This document shows, piece by piece, positions 47,535-57,169 of a stretch of 64,000 nt of DNA. Position 1 is the first letter of the stretch. Each line of letters opens with the position of its first letter. Origin of the DNA: Burkholderiales bacterium. GTDB taxonomy: Bacteria > Pseudomonadota > Gammaproteobacteria > Burkholderiales > Burkholderiaceae_C. Below the pieces are notes generated by a model. It saw only the letters and a list, made by a program, of their open reading frames with translations, was not told where the DNA came from and did no database searches. Location of the stretch: NCBI GenBank assembly GCA_947381415.1, contig CANCVB010000002.1:106487-170486 (forward strand). Direction: 5' to 3'. Both the position numbers and the translations under genes were made by a program.

Positions 47535-48299
47535 CTAAGGCCCAAAGGCAAACACCACGGGTATGTGCTTGTCCAAATTGGGGTTCAAGCGTTTCCAGTC
47601 CGATACACGCAAGCTTTGAATGTGCATCTGGGGCAATGTCAGTCCGCTGCACACCGCCAAGCGCGTGTTGTCTTTCAATGTGGCCAGCAAAGCTGACATG
47701 ATGGCGGCATTGCGATAGGGTGTTTCGATCACTATTTGCGTCTGACCGCTTTGCAAAGCCAGTTTTTCCAATGCCATCAACTGGGCGCTGCGTTGGGCGG
47801 TGTCTTGCGCCACATACCCCACAAAGGCAAACGATTGGCCGTTCAACCCGCTAGCGGCCAGGGCCAAAACCAAGGCGCAAGGACCGACCAAGGGCACCAC
47901 AGGCATGCCCAAGTCGTGCGCGGCGCGCACCAAGGAGGCGCCAGGATCAGCCACCGCGGGCATTCCCGCTTCACTCAGCAAGCCGATGTCATGGCCTTGC
48001 ATGGCGGCTTGCAGCAAAGCTTTGGCATCCCACGCGGTGGCATGGTCGCCTTTTTTGTGCACTTCGCGGGGCAATTCCAGCATGTTTTGCGCTTGCAAAG
48101 CCGTGCTCAGGGGGTGGTGCGCATCTATGCGTTTGAGCAAGGCGCGGGCAGACTTGGCGTTTTCACACACCCAGTGCGACAAACCTGCCGCGACTTGCAT
48201 GGTGTGCAAGGGCAGCACCCACGCCAGCGAGACTTGCGATTCGCAATGAAAATCCAGTGGTGCAGGCACCAGATACAGCGTACCTAAGCGATCAGTCAT
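47535..48299 (-). CDS. SAM-dependent methyltransferase, RsmI-related (tetrapyrrole methylase family)
   Basis: 254 residues. Tetrapyrrole-methylase fold with LYLVPAPLD at the start, GLLSEAGMPAVADPGASLV in the centre, and PLVGPCALVLALAASGLNG; these match RsmI, which 2'-O-methylates C1402 of 16S rRNA. It is shorter than typical RsmI and lacks its C-terminal extension, so it may be a paralogue with another RNA target. The start overlaps the maf stop by 8 bp. Confidence 0.85.
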   Translation of the reverse strand: MTDRLGTLYLVPAPLDFHCESQVSLAWVLPLHTMQVAAGLSHWVCENAKSARALLKRIDAHHPLSTALQAQNMLELPREVHKKGDHATAWDAKALLQAAMQGHDIGLLSEAGMPAVADPGASLVRAAHDLGMPVVPLVGPCALVLALAASGLNGQSFAFVGYVAQDTAQRSAQLMALEKLALQSGQTQIVIETPYRNAAIMSALLATLKDNTRLAVCSGLTLPQMHIQSLRVSDWKRLNPNLDKHIPVVFAFGP

Positions 48300-48891
48300 A
48301 AAGAGGCAAGCCAGCAGCGCGCAGCAAACGACAGGTCAGTATCAGCGGCAAGCCCACCAATGCTGTGGGGTCTTGGTTGTCAATGCGCTCGAGCAAGGCA
48401 ATGCCCAAGCCCTCGCTTTTGGCGCTGCCTGCACAGTCATAAGCTTGCTCTGCAAGCAAATAGGCTTGCAAGGCGTGGTCGCTGAAGTGGCGAAACAGCA
48501 CCTTCACCTGCGCCAAGTCGCTTTGGGCAAAACCCGAGTCGAGGCAAACCACCGACACCGCGGTTTGAAAAACCACGGTTTGACCGCGCATGCGCTCGAG
48601 TTGCTGGACCGCATTGGCATGGTTGCCAGGTTTGCCCAAGGGCACGCCATGCAAATCGGCTACTTGGTCAGAGCCAATCACGATGGCTTGCGGGAAGCGC
48701 TGGGCCACCGCTTGGGCCTTGGCCAGTGCCAGGCGTTGGGCCAAAGCCATTGGGGTCTCGCCTGCCTGCGGGGTTTCGTCCACCTCTGGGCGTTGCACAT
48801 CAAAAGGCAGGCGCAAGCGTTGCAGCAACTCGCGGCGGTAGGGGGAGGTCGAGCCCAAAATGAGCGCGCGGGGTAGGGATACATCAGGCAT
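48292..48891 (-). CDS. maf: Maf/YceF-type nucleotide pyrophosphatase
   Basis: 199 residues. ILGSTSPYRRELLQRLRLPF with the Ser-X-Arg-Arg loop, VDETPQAGE, VIGSDQVADL and the C-terminal NQDPTALVGLPL are the Maf/YceF pattern. Hydrolyses non-canonical nucleoside triphosphates (m7GTP in YceF). Divergent from yceD by 27 bp, as in other Proteobacteria where yceF-yceD-rpmF-plsX cluster. Confidence 0.92.
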   Translation of the reverse strand: MPDVSLPRALILGSTSPYRRELLQRLRLPFDVQRPEVDETPQAGETPMALAQRLALAKAQAVAQRFPQAIVIGSDQVADLHGVPLGKPGNHANAVQQLERMRGQTVVFQTAVSVVCLDSGFAQSDLAQVKVLFRHFSDHALQAYLLAEQAYDCAGSAKSEGLGIALLERIDNQDPTALVGLPLILTCRLLRAAGLPLYD

Positions 48892-48918
48892 GAGGAAGAT
48901 TCTCTTACACTGGCTTGC

Positions 48919-49443
48919 ATGAAAACCGTGGACCCGCTTTTGACGCTTGAACTTTACCCATGGGCCATGGCGGGTGGCGAAGCAAGCCTGAGCACACCGC
49001 TGTCCAAGCTCTCGCGTGTGGCACAGGCGACTTTACCTCCTGCGCACGACCACATGCCTGTGTGCCAGTGGCAGTTGCACAGCCAGTTGAAACATCCCGA
49101 CACGCTTAAACAGTTGTGGGTGCACCTCAAGGCCAGCCTGTTGGTTGAGCAAATCTGTCAACGCTGTCTTTTGCCCATGCCGGTGAGCCTGGAAGTTGAC
49201 AGGCACTTCCGATTCGTGGCCGATGAAGCCACAGCCCTTGCCGAAGACGATGATTGCGATGAGGATTTGCTGTCGCCTGCGCCTGAATTGACCCTGCTGG
49301 CCTTGCTAGAAGATGAGTTGCTCTTGGCCATGCCTTTGATTGCCCGCCACGGCGTGTGTGACGAACCCTTGCCTGTGCAACCTGAGCAGGATGCACCCCA
49401 CCCATTTGCGGCCTTGGCTGGCTTGAAGCTGGGGAAACAGTGA
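48919..49443 (+). CDS. yceD: YceD/DUF177 family protein
   Basis: 174 residues. The conserved DUF177 features are the QICQRCLLPM cysteine pair in the centre and the acidic tail with DEDLLSPAPELTLLALLEDELLLAMPLIARH. Bacterial and plant relatives are needed for 23S rRNA accumulation. Next to rpmF as in most Proteobacteria. It is short of histidine- or metal-rich enzyme motifs, so it is not an obvious enzyme. Confidence 0.9.
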   Translation: MKTVDPLLTLELYPWAMAGGEASLSTPLSKLSRVAQATLPPAHDHMPVCQWQLHSQLKHPDTLKQLWVHLKASLLVEQICQRCLLPMPVSLEVDRHFRFVADEATALAEDDDCDEDLLSPAPELTLLALLEDELLLAMPLIARHGVCDEPLPVQPEQDAPHPFAALAGLKLGKQ

Positions 49444-49459
49444 AAAACCCAGATTCCGC

Positions 49460-49465
49460 TATAAT
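49460..49465 (+). promoter_or_regulatory. Putative -10 box for rpmF-plsX
   Basis: A perfect TATAAT lies 66 bases before the rpmF start in the spacer after yceD. The -35 region is weak. Probably gives rpmF and its downstream genes their own transcription start. Confidence 0.5.
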
Positions 49466-49530
49466 CTTCGATTCTTTGCCGCAGGCCCAAGGCCTGATCG
49501 CACAACCTTTTAGACCTTCAGGAGCCTGTC

Positions 49531-49713
49531 ATGGCTGTCCAACAAAACAAAAAATCGCCGTCCAAACGCGGCATGCACCGTTCACACAATGCACTCAACG
49601 TGCCTGGTTTGGCCCTCGAGCCCACCACTGGCGAGGTGCATCTGCGTCACCACATCAGCCCCACCGGCTTTTACCGCGGTCGCAAAGTACTCAAAACCAA
49701 GTCCGAAGCCTGA
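49531..49713 (+). CDS. rpmF: Ribosomal protein bL32
   Basis: 60 residues. [20 protein letters not shown] is the invariant bL32 start. The zinc cysteines found in some lineages are absent (the region [15 protein letters not shown] has none). A component of the large ribosomal subunit. AGGAG lies 8 bases upstream. It is followed by a terminator and then plsX, as in E. coli. Confidence 0.97.
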   Translation: MAVQQNKKSPSKRGMHRSHNALNVPGLALEPTTGEVHLRHHISPTGFYRGRKVLKTKSEA

Positions 49714-49727
49714 TCGAGGTTTCGCTG

Positions 49728-49763
49728 AAAAGCCCGTCGCTCATTGCATGGCGCGGGCTTTTT
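49728..49763 (+). terminator. Intrinsic terminator/attenuator after rpmF
   Basis: AAAAGCCCG (49728-49736) pairs with CGGGCTTTT (49754-49762); CGC/GCG extends the stem after a one-base bulge, and TTTTT closes it. It lies between rpmF and plsX and probably lets ribosomal protein L32 be made in excess of the lipid enzymes. Confidence 0.85.
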
Positions 49764-49777
49764 GCTTTCTACGCCAG

Positions 49778-50836
49778 ATGGATCAAACGGGTGAATCAAC
49801 GGTGGTGACCTTGGCCGTCGACTGCATGGGCGGGGACCATGGTCCATCCGTGACCTTGGTGGCCTGCAAGCATTTCTTGCAAGCCCACCCCGACGCACAG
49901 TTGCTTTTGGTTGGTTTGCCCGAAACCCTGGCCCATTTCCATCACCCCCGTGCCAACGTGGTGGCCGCCTCCGAGGTGGTGACCATGGATGACCCTTTGG
50001 AAGTCGCCCTGCGGCGCAAAAAAGACTCTTCCATGCGTGTGGCCATTGAACAGGTGCGCGATGGCAAGGCAGATGCTGCTGTCTCTGCGGGTAACACGGG
50101 CGCATTGATGGCCATTTCCCGCTATGTATTGAAAACCGTTGAAGGCATAGACCGTCCCGCGATTGCCGGCCAGTTCCCCAACGCGCGCGGCGGCGCAACC
50201 ACCATGCTGGACATGGGCGCGAATGTCGACTGCAGCCCGCAACATTTATTGCAATTTGCCTTGATGGGCACCGCACTCGTCTCCGTTCTCAAGGGCAATG
50301 AAAACCCCACGGTTGGTTTGCTGAATATTGGCGAAGAGGACATCAAAGGCGGGGAAAATATGAGAAAAACCGCCGAATTGTTGCGATCTGCTGCTAAAAG
50401 TGGCGATTTGAATTATTTTGGCAATGTTGAAGGCGACGATATTTTTCACGGAACCGTAGACATCGTGGTGTGCGATGGCTTTGTGGGTAATGTGGCCTTG
50501 AAAGCCAGCGAAGGCCTGGCGAGCATGGTGGGAGGTTTTTTGAAAAAAAGCTTTTCTGTCAATATCTTCACGAAAATTGCTGGCTTAATCGCTTATCCGG
50601 CGCTAACGGGTTTTAAAAATCTGGTTGACCACAGGCGCCACAATGGTGCTGCATTGCTGGGTTTACGGGGTTTGGTATTCAAAAGCCACGGCTCAGCCGA
50701 TGCTTTGGCCTTTGAGGTGGCGTTAAGCCGTGCGTATGATGCAGCCCATCACCAATTGCTGGCACGTGTACAGCGTCGTTTGGCCCATGCCGCGCCTTTG
50801 CTGGCCGCAGCCTTGGACACTGAGATTCTTGCCTGA
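49778..50836 (+). CDS. plsX: Phosphate acyltransferase PlsX
   Basis: 352 residues from ATG 49778; GTG at 49802 or 49805 would remove 8-9 non-conserved residues. Family pattern: [39 protein letters not shown] and [16 protein letters not shown]. Converts acyl-ACP to acyl-phosphate at the start of phospholipid synthesis. Begins the plsX-fabH-fabD-fabG-acpP-fabF run. Confidence 0.95.
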   Translation: MDQTGESTVVTLAVDCMGGDHGPSVTLVACKHFLQAHPDAQLLLVGLPETLAHFHHPRANVVAASEVVTMDDPLEVALRRKKDSSMRVAIEQVRDGKADAAVSAGNTGALMAISRYVLKTVEGIDRPAIAGQFPNARGGATTMLDMGANVDCSPQHLLQFALMGTALVSVLKGNENPTVGLLNIGEEDIKGGENMRKTAELLRSAAKSGDLNYFGNVEGDDIFHGTVDIVVCDGFVGNVALKASEGLASMVGGFLKKSFSVNIFTKIAGLIAYPALTGFKNLVDHRRHNGAALLGLRGLVFKSHGSADALAFEVALSRAYDAAHHQLLARVQRRLAHAAPLLAAALDTEILA

Positions 50837-50845
50837 TACCTTGAC

Positions 50846-51847
50846 ATGACTGTTTACGCCCGCATCATCGGCACCGGCTCTTTCCTGCCCCCACACCGTT
50901 TGAGCAACGCCGATTTGGTTGCCCGACTGGCCGCCGATGGGGTGGAGAGCTCCGACGAGTGGATCGTTGAGCGCACCGGCATTGGTGCGCGGCATTTCGT
51001 CGCCGATGGGGTGTACAGCAGCGATTTGGCTTTTGAGGCCTGCAAAAACGCCTTGCAAGCCGCGGGCAAGCGGCCCCAAGACATTGACCTCATCATCGTC
51101 GCCACTTCCACCCCCGATATGGTGTTTCCGTCCACCGCTTGCATCTTGCAGCACAAGCTGGCGCAACTCGACGCCGATGCGGCGGGTATTGCCGGTGCCC
51201 CTGCATTTGATGTGCAAGCGGTGTGCGCCGGCTTTATATACGCCATGAGCGTGGCCGACGCCATGATCCGCGCGGGCAATGCCCACCGTGCCCTGGTGGT
51301 GGGCGCTGAAGTCTTTTCCCGCCTGCTTGATTTCAAAGACCGCACCACCTGTGTGCTGTTTGGCGATGGTGCTGGCGCCGTGGTGCTCGAGGCCTCTGAC
51401 ACGCCAGGTATTTTGGCCACCGACATCCACGCCGATGGCAAGCATGTGGGGCTCCTGTGCGTGCCTGGGCATGTCCAAAACGGCCAAATTTTGGGCGATC
51501 CCGTGCTGAAAATGGACGGTCAAGGGGTGTTCAAGTTGGCCGTGGGTGTACTCGAAGGCACGGCGCGCGCAGTGCTGGACAAAGCGGGGCTGAGCGAGGC
51601 TGAGCTGGACTGGTTGGTCCCCCACCAAGCCAACATCCGCATCATCCAAAGCACGGCCAAAAAGCTCAAACTTCCAATGGAAAAAGTCATGTTGACCGTG
51701 GCCGAGCACGGCAACACCTCGGCAGCCTCCATCCCTTTGGCGCTGGACGCGGGCGTGCGTGCCGGCAAATTGCAGCCCGGCCAATTGGTCATGCTCGAAG
51801 GTGTCGGCGGTGGTTTCGCCTGGGGCTCGGTACTTTTCCGCTATTGA
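50846..51847 (+). CDS. fabH: 3-oxoacyl-ACP synthase III (FabH)
   Basis: 333 residues. The catalytic triad is all visible: Cys in [14 protein letters not shown], His in [11 protein letters not shown], and Asn in [10 protein letters not shown]. Condenses acetyl-CoA with malonyl-ACP to start fatty acid chains. Slightly longer than E. coli FabH (317) because of an insertion near residue 95 ([13 protein letters not shown]). Confidence 0.96.
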   Translation: MTVYARIIGTGSFLPPHRLSNADLVARLAADGVESSDEWIVERTGIGARHFVADGVYSSDLAFEACKNALQAAGKRPQDIDLIIVATSTPDMVFPSTACILQHKLAQLDADAAGIAGAPAFDVQAVCAGFIYAMSVADAMIRAGNAHRALVVGAEVFSRLLDFKDRTTCVLFGDGAGAVVLEASDTPGILATDIHADGKHVGLLCVPGHVQNGQILGDPVLKMDGQGVFKLAVGVLEGTARAVLDKAGLSEAELDWLVPHQANIRIIQSTAKKLKLPMEKVMLTVAEHGNTSAASIPLALDAGVRAGKLQPGQLVMLEGVGGGFAWGSVLFRY

Positions 51848-51848
51848 T

Positions 51849-52808
51849 ATGACGACATTTGCATTTGTATTTCCAGGTCAAGGTTCTCAGTCGGTAGGCA
51901 TGCTCGACGCCTGGGGCGACCACCCAGTGGTGCGTGACACCTTGGTCGAGGCCAGTGCGGCCTTGGGCCAAGACCTGGCGCAACTCATCCACAACGGACC
52001 CAAAGAAGACTTGGCCCTCACCACCAACACCCAACCGGTGATGTTGGTGGCGGCGGTTGCCGCTTACCGTGTTTGGCGAGCCCAAGGGGGCGCGGCGCCT
52101 GCCTTTGTGGCGGGACATTCCCTGGGCGAATATTCCGCCTTGGTGGCCAGTGGCGTGCTCAGTTTGGCCGATGCCGTGCCCTTGGTGCGATTGCGTGCCC
52201 AAGCCATGCAAGAGGCCGTGCCCGTGGGCACAGGCGCCATGGCAGCGGTTTTGGGGTTGCCCGCTGACCAAGTGAACACCCTTTGCCAAGAAGCACAGGA
52301 CAGTTTTGGCGCGGGTAGCGCTGAAGTGGTGCAAGCGGCCAATTTCAACGACCCCGGCCAAACCGTGATTTCTGGCAGCAAAGCCGCCGTGGATAAAGCC
52401 TGCGAACTGCTCAAGGCGGCCGGTGCCAAGCGTACCCTGCCGCTGCCGGTGTCCGCCCCTTTTCATTGTGCTTTGATGAAGCCTGCTGCTGAACGCTTGC
52501 GTGAAGCTTTGGCGGCTGTGGACTTTCAAGTCCCCAGCATCCCCGTAATAAACAACATCGATGTGGCCAGCCCCAGCAGCGCGCAAGACATCCGCGACGC
52601 CCTCTACCGCCAAGCCTTTGGGCCGGTGCGCTGGGTGGAAGTGATTCGCGCCATGCAGCAACGCGGTGTGACCCATGTGGTGGAATGCGGACCTGGCAAA
52701 GTGCTGGCCGGCATGACCCCGCGCATTGACGCCAGTTTGCACGCCGCCCCATTGTTTGATCCCACCACTTTGGCGCAGGTGCAAGCCCTGCTGGCCCCCA
52801 ACCCATGA
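51849..52808 (+). CDS. fabD: Malonyl-CoA:ACP transacylase (FabD)
   Basis: 319 residues from ATG 51849. FVFPGQGSQSVGM at the N-terminus, active serine in VAGHSLGEYSALVASG, histidine in SAPFHCALMKPAAE, GPGKVLAGM near the C-terminus. Loads malonyl on ACP for FabH, FabF. The stop overlaps fabG (ATGA) and the start is 1 bp after fabH. Confidence 0.96.
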   Translation: MTTFAFVFPGQGSQSVGMLDAWGDHPVVRDTLVEASAALGQDLAQLIHNGPKEDLALTTNTQPVMLVAAVAAYRVWRAQGGAAPAFVAGHSLGEYSALVASGVLSLADAVPLVRLRAQAMQEAVPVGTGAMAAVLGLPADQVNTLCQEAQDSFGAGSAEVVQAANFNDPGQTVISGSKAAVDKACELLKAAGAKRTLPLPVSAPFHCALMKPAAERLREALAAVDFQVPSIPVINNIDVASPSSAQDIRDALYRQAFGPVRWVEVIRAMQQRGVTHVVECGPGKVLAGMTPRIDASLHAAPLFDPTTLAQVQALLAPNP

Positions 52809-53557
52809 CAACTGCAGACACGACTACCCCTCACATCGCCTTGGTCACTGGCGCTTCGCGTGGCATCGGTGCCTCTATCGCACTGACCTTGGCGCAACAA
52901 GGCTTTCATGTCACTGGCACCGCCACCACGCCTGAGGGTGCGGCCCGCATCAGCGAACACCTGTCGGCTTTTGCCGGTTGCCAAGGCGCTTGTTTGCAGG
53001 TCAACGATGCCGAACAGGTGCAGGCCTTGGTCGATGGCTTGGTCAAAGCGTCTGGTGCTTTGCATGTGCTGGTGAACAACGCCGGCATCACCCGCGACAC
53101 CTTGGCCATGCGCATGAAGGACGACGATTGGGACGCGGTGATCGATACCAACCTCAAAGCGGTGTTTCGCTTGAGCCGCGCCGCCATGAAACCCATGATG
53201 AAGCAGCGCTATGGCCGCATCATCAACATCACCAGCGTGGTGGGGGCCTCTGGCAACCCAGGTCAAGCCAATTACGCCGCCGCCAAAGCGGGCGTGGCAG
53301 GCATGACCCGCGCCTTGGCACGTGAACTGGGCAGCCGCCACATCACGGTCAATTGCGTGGCACCCGGCTTCATCGACACCGATATGACAGCGGGCTTGCC
53401 GCCCGAACAACAACAAGCCTTGCTGGCCCAAATTCCCTTGGGCCACTTGGGCAAACCCGAGGATGTGGCCCATGCCGTGGCTTTTTTGGCCAGCACGCAC
53501 GCAACCTACATCACCGGACAAGAGATTCACGTCAATGGCGGGATGTTCATGGCTTGA
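52805..53557 (+). CDS. fabG: 3-oxoacyl-ACP reductase (FabG)
   Basis: 250 residues. Classical SDR: cofactor TGASRGIGASIA, NNAGITRD, serine in NITSVVGASG, YAAAKAG for the Tyr-X3-Lys pair and the PGFIDTDM loop. NADPH-dependent reduction of the beta-keto group. No overlap problem: ATGA junction with fabD. Confidence 0.96.
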   Translation: MTTADTTTPHIALVTGASRGIGASIALTLAQQGFHVTGTATTPEGAARISEHLSAFAGCQGACLQVNDAEQVQALVDGLVKASGALHVLVNNAGITRDTLAMRMKDDDWDAVIDTNLKAVFRLSRAAMKPMMKQRYGRIINITSVVGASGNPGQANYAAAKAGVAGMTRALARELGSRHITVNCVAPGFIDTDMTAGLPPEQQQALLAQIPLGHLGKPEDVAHAVAFLASTHATYITGQEIHVNGGMFMA

Positions 53558-53578
53558 TACCTCGGTATAAGTCATTAG

Positions 53579-53878
<300 letters not shown>

Positions 53879-53893
53879 TTTCCAAGGTTTCGC

Positions 53894-55138
53894 ATGAGCC
53901 GTCGTCGCGTGGTCGTGACAGGCTTGGGTTGTGTGTCTCCCGTGGGAAACACCGCACAAGAATCCTGGACACGTATTTTGGCTGGTCAGTCTGGCATCGA
54001 TCGCATCACCCATTTTGATGCGTCGGTATTCGCCTGCCATTTTGCAGGTGAAGTCAAAAACTTCAACCTTGATGCTTACATCTCGCCCAAAGAGGCACGC
54101 ACCATGGATACCTTTATCCATTTTGGTGTGGCTGCGGGCTTGCAAGCAGTGGCGGATGCTGGCTTGGCCACGGGCGACGCCTTGGACGAAGAGGCCTCGT
54201 ACCGTATCGGTTGCTTGATTGGTTCTGGGATTGGGGGCTTGCCTCTGATTGAAAACATGCGAGACGAGTTGGTCTCACGCGGCCCGCGCCGTATTTCGCC
54301 GTTTTTTGTCCCAGCCTCCATCATCAACATGATCTCTGGCCATGTGTCGATGCGTTGTGGCTTTAAAGGCCCCAATTTGGCCATCGCCACCGCCTGCACC
54401 ACCGGTCTGCACAGCATCGGCGAGGCGGGTCGCATCATTGAATACGGCGATGCCGATGTGATGGTTGCGGGCGGCGCCGAGGCCACCATTTCCCCCTTGG
54501 GCTTGGGTGGCTTTGCCGCCATGCGCGCACTGTCTACCCGTAACGACGACCCCCAAACCGCCTCTCGGCCCTGGGACAAGGACCGTGATGGCTTTGTCTT
54601 GGGTGAGGGTGCTGGCGTCGTGGTCCTTGAAGAATACGAGCATGCCAAGGCACGCGGCGCCCGCATTTACGCCGAATTGATCGGCTATGGTCGCAGCGCA
54701 GACGCCGGCCACATGACCGCGCCCAACATGGACGGCCCGCGCCGCGCCATGCTCAACGCCTTGGCGAATGCGCAAATCAATGCCGACCAAGTGGACTACC
54801 TCAATGCCCACGGCACCTCCACCCCATTGGGTGACATCAACGAAACCCAGGCCATCAAAGCGGCCTTTGGCGCCCATGCCAAATCCATGGTGGTGAGCTC
54901 CACCAAATCCATGACGGGGCACTTGTTGGGTGGGGCAGGGGGCATCGAGAGTGTGTTCACGGTCATGTCCCTCTACGACCAAAAGGCGCCGCCCACCATC
55001 AATTTGCACAACCCAGATCCTGAGTGTGATTTGGACTATTGCGCCAACACAGCCCGCGACATGAAAATCGATGTCGCTGTCAAAAATAATTTCGGTTTTG
55101 GTGGAACCAACGGCACTTTGGTCTTCAAGCGTCTTTAA
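53894..55138 (+). CDS. fabF: 3-oxoacyl-ACP synthase II (FabF)
   Basis: 414 residues. Catalytic cysteine in [16 protein letters not shown], the two histidines in [12 protein letters not shown] and [12 protein letters not shown], and the C-terminal [16 protein letters not shown]. Extends acyl-ACP, including unsaturated chains. Fifteen bases after acpP. In related Burkholderiales rpoE follows; here mucD does. Confidence 0.96.
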   Translation: MSRRRVVVTGLGCVSPVGNTAQESWTRILAGQSGIDRITHFDASVFACHFAGEVKNFNLDAYISPKEARTMDTFIHFGVAAGLQAVADAGLATGDALDEEASYRIGCLIGSGIGGLPLIENMRDELVSRGPRRISPFFVPASIINMISGHVSMRCGFKGPNLAIATACTTGLHSIGEAGRIIEYGDADVMVAGGAEATISPLGLGGFAAMRALSTRNDDPQTASRPWDKDRDGFVLGEGAGVVVLEEYEHAKARGARIYAELIGYGRSADAGHMTAPNMDGPRRAMLNALANAQINADQVDYLNAHGTSTPLGDINETQAIKAAFGAHAKSMVVSSTKSMTGHLLGGAGGIESVFTVMSLYDQKAPPTINLHNPDPECDLDYCANTARDMKIDVAVKNNFGFGGTNGTLVFKRL

Positions 55139-55165
55139 AAACCTGAGATTGCCCCGATTTGGCTG

Positions 55166-55190
55166 AGGTGATAGAGACGTGCGATCACCT
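55166..55190 (+). other. Inverted repeat in the fabF-mucD spacer
   Basis: AGGTGAT (55166-55172) pairs with ATCACCT (55184-55190) across an 11-base loop; GCGCGGCCTTTTT follows. It could be a weak terminator for the fab operon or an operator for mucD. The 103-bp spacer contains no gene. Confidence 0.45.
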
Positions 55191-55241
55191 GCGCGGCCTT
55201 TTTCACATAAAAACACCCCCCTAAAGGTTTTGGAGCTCTAC

Positions 55242-56747
55242 ATGATGTTGAATAAATGCAATGACAAGCGCATGGGCCTGTGGCTTGGCGCTTTAAGCCT
55301 CACTGCCATGCTGTGGAGTGCACCAGCCATGTTGCCTGTGCAGTCGGCTTGGGCGCAGTCCAGCGGCGCGGTTCGCACGCTTCCCGATTTCACCGACTTG
55401 GTCGAAATCGTTGGCCCCTCGGTGGTCAATATCCGAACCTTGGAGAAAGCCGCTGCCAGTCCTGTGGCGGGCAATGGCCCCAACAACGGTGGGCCGAGTG
55501 ACGAAGAAATGCAAGAACTGTTTCGCCGTTTCTTTGGCATGCCGCCACCTGGCAAACCTGGTTCGCCCAAGCAACCCAACCGCCCTCAACAGCAGCAACC
55601 TGAAGAGCAACCCCGCGGCGTGGGCTCGGGTTTTATTTTGACCAACGATGGCTTCATCATGACCAATGCCCACGTGGTCGATGGCGCAGACCAGGTGATC
55701 GTTACGCTGACTGACAAACGTGAATTCACTGCCCGCATCGTGGGCGCAGACAAGCGCACCGATGTGGCCGTGGTGAAAATCGAGGCCAGTGGTCTTCCCC
55801 CTGTGAAAATCGGTGACCCCAACCGTTTGAAAGTGGGCGAATGGGTGATGGCCATTGGCTCGCCTTTTGGTTTGGAAAACACCGTCACCGCCGGCATCGT
55901 CAGTGCCAAGGGGCGCGACACGGGTGACTACCTCCCCTTTATTCAAACCGATGTGGCTATCAACCCGGGTAATTCTGGGGGACCGCTCATCAATATGCGC
56001 GGTGAAGTGGTGGGCATCAACAGCCAAATTTACTCACGCTCCGGTGGTTTCATGGGTATTTCTTTTGCTATTCCCATCGATGAAGCGGTTCAAGTCAGCA
56101 CCCAGTTACGTGCTTCAGGCCGTGTACAGCGTGGCCGCTTGGGTGTGGGCATCGGTGATGTCAGCAAGGATGTGGCCGAGTCTTTGGGCTTGGGTAAACC
56201 GCAAGGCGCATTGGTCAGCAATGTGGAAGCGGGCTCTCCTGCCGACAAAGCGGGCCTAGAGGCTGGCGACATCATTTTGAAATTTGACGGCAAGAAGATC
56301 GATAAATCTTCTGACCTGCCGCGTGCGGTTGGCGGTACCAAGCCCGGCACTTCCAGCACGGTGACTGTTTTCAGGCGCGGTATCACCAAGGACTACCCCA
56401 TTACTGTGGGTGAGTTTGAACCTGACCGAACAGCCCAAAAAACCACGCCTGAAAAGGCCGTGCCACCCAATGCAACCCAGTTCTTGGGATTGACGGTCAG
56501 TGATTTGACCGATGCCTTGAAAAAAGAACTCAATCTCAAAGGCGGTGTGCGTGTTGACGCTGTCGCTGAGCCCGCTTTGAAGGCCGGTATTCGGGAGGGT
56601 GATGTGGTGGTGCAAGTCTCCAACACCGAGGTCGCCGATGTGAAAGCATTCACCCAATTGCTGTCACGCTTGGACAAAAGCAAGCCTATCAATGTGTTGT
56701 TGCGTCGTGGCGAATGGGCGCAGTACACCGTGATACGTCCGCGTTAA
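55242..56747 (+). CDS. mucD: DegQ/MucD-type periplasmic serine protease
   Basis: 501 residues from ATG 55242 (GGAG 7-8 bases upstream). A signal peptide ends near AWAQ (residues 35-38). A Q-rich linker (PNRPQQQQPEEQP) precedes the trypsin domain with His in FIMTNAHVVDG, Asp in KRTDVAVVKI and Ser in NPGNSGGPLI, then two PDZ domains (GRLGVGIGD and FLGLTVSDL regions). Degrades misfolded envelope proteins. In relatives it lies last in rpoE-rseA-rseB-mucD; here those three are missing. Confidence 0.93.
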   Translation: MMLNKCNDKRMGLWLGALSLTAMLWSAPAMLPVQSAWAQSSGAVRTLPDFTDLVEIVGPSVVNIRTLEKAAASPVAGNGPNNGGPSDEEMQELFRRFFGMPPPGKPGSPKQPNRPQQQQPEEQPRGVGSGFILTNDGFIMTNAHVVDGADQVIVTLTDKREFTARIVGADKRTDVAVVKIEASGLPPVKIGDPNRLKVGEWVMAIGSPFGLENTVTAGIVSAKGRDTGDYLPFIQTDVAINPGNSGGPLINMRGEVVGINSQIYSRSGGFMGISFAIPIDEAVQVSTQLRASGRVQRGRLGVGIGDVSKDVAESLGLGKPQGALVSNVEAGSPADKAGLEAGDIILKFDGKKIDKSSDLPRAVGGTKPGTSSTVTVFRRGITKDYPITVGEFEPDRTAQKTTPEKAVPPNATQFLGLTVSDLTDALKKELNLKGGVRVDAVAEPALKAGIREGDVVVQVSNTEVADVKAFTQLLSRLDKSKPINVLLRRGEWAQYTVIRPR

Positions 56748-56965
56748 ACCCCTCAAAACCTAGGGTTAACCCGAAAAATCAGCGTTTGACGGATTCGCCC
56801 AACGGATTTAAAAAATATTTTCAGCTTGGGCGAACAAACAAAAACGAATTCGTTTCAATCTAAAATCGTATAAAGAGAAGATTTAAAAGCAAAATAATCA
56901 TATAAAAAATCAGTGATTGACCACGATGCGAGATTCCCAAGACTTTCCCCCTAACGCTCCACAGC

Positions 56966-57022
56966 TCACCCACAAGTTGTTCTGTTGTTTTTGCGCTGAT
57001 TCTGTGGATAAGCTGTGAGTAA
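56966..57022. other. Cluster of DnaA-box-like sites
   Basis: TGTGGATAA at 57003-57011 is the reverse complement of the consensus box TTATCCACA. TCACCCACA at 56966-56974 (plus strand) and TGTGAGTAA at 57014-57022 (minus strand) match 7 of 9. The first two lie in inverted 14-mers (ACAGCTCACCCACA and TGTGGATAAGCTGT, 12 of 14 alike). Function unproven; no dnaA, dnaN, rpmH or mnmG in the window. Confidence 0.45.
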
Positions 57023-57092
57023 AAGCGGTGTCGTGAGCATGCAACGCCGCCTTGGGGGGCTTGTCGGGGCTTTCGCAAAGCGCCTTTTTCCC

Positions 57093-57169
57093 TACAATGA
57101 AACCCCAACTATCGCAGTTGCCATAGATTGTTGGTTCCGGGCGCGTCATCACCTGACGCGCCCTTTTTT
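57093..57169 (+). ncRNA. Candidate small RNA or lepA-leader transcript
   Basis: TACAAT at 57093-57098 could be a -10 box (weak -35 TTTCGC 16 bases upstream). A transcript from about 57105 would end at the terminator at 57139-57169, giving some 65 nt including an ACTATCGCAGT-type small hairpin. No known family recognised. Alternatively the terminator simply ends the mucD message. Confidence 0.35.
57139..57169 (+). terminator. Strong intrinsic terminator upstream of lepA
   Basis: A perfect 10-bp stem (GGGCGCGTCA 57139-57148, TGACGCGCCC 57154-57163), a 5-base loop, and six T residues. It separates mucD or a small RNA from the lepA operon. Confidence 0.93.

Noticed and set aside
56805..57022. 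Chromosomal origin oriC
   Set aside because: DnaA-like boxes and AT-rich DNA are present, but dnaA, dnaN, rpmH and mnmG are absent and the sites are few; reported only as an unusual locus.
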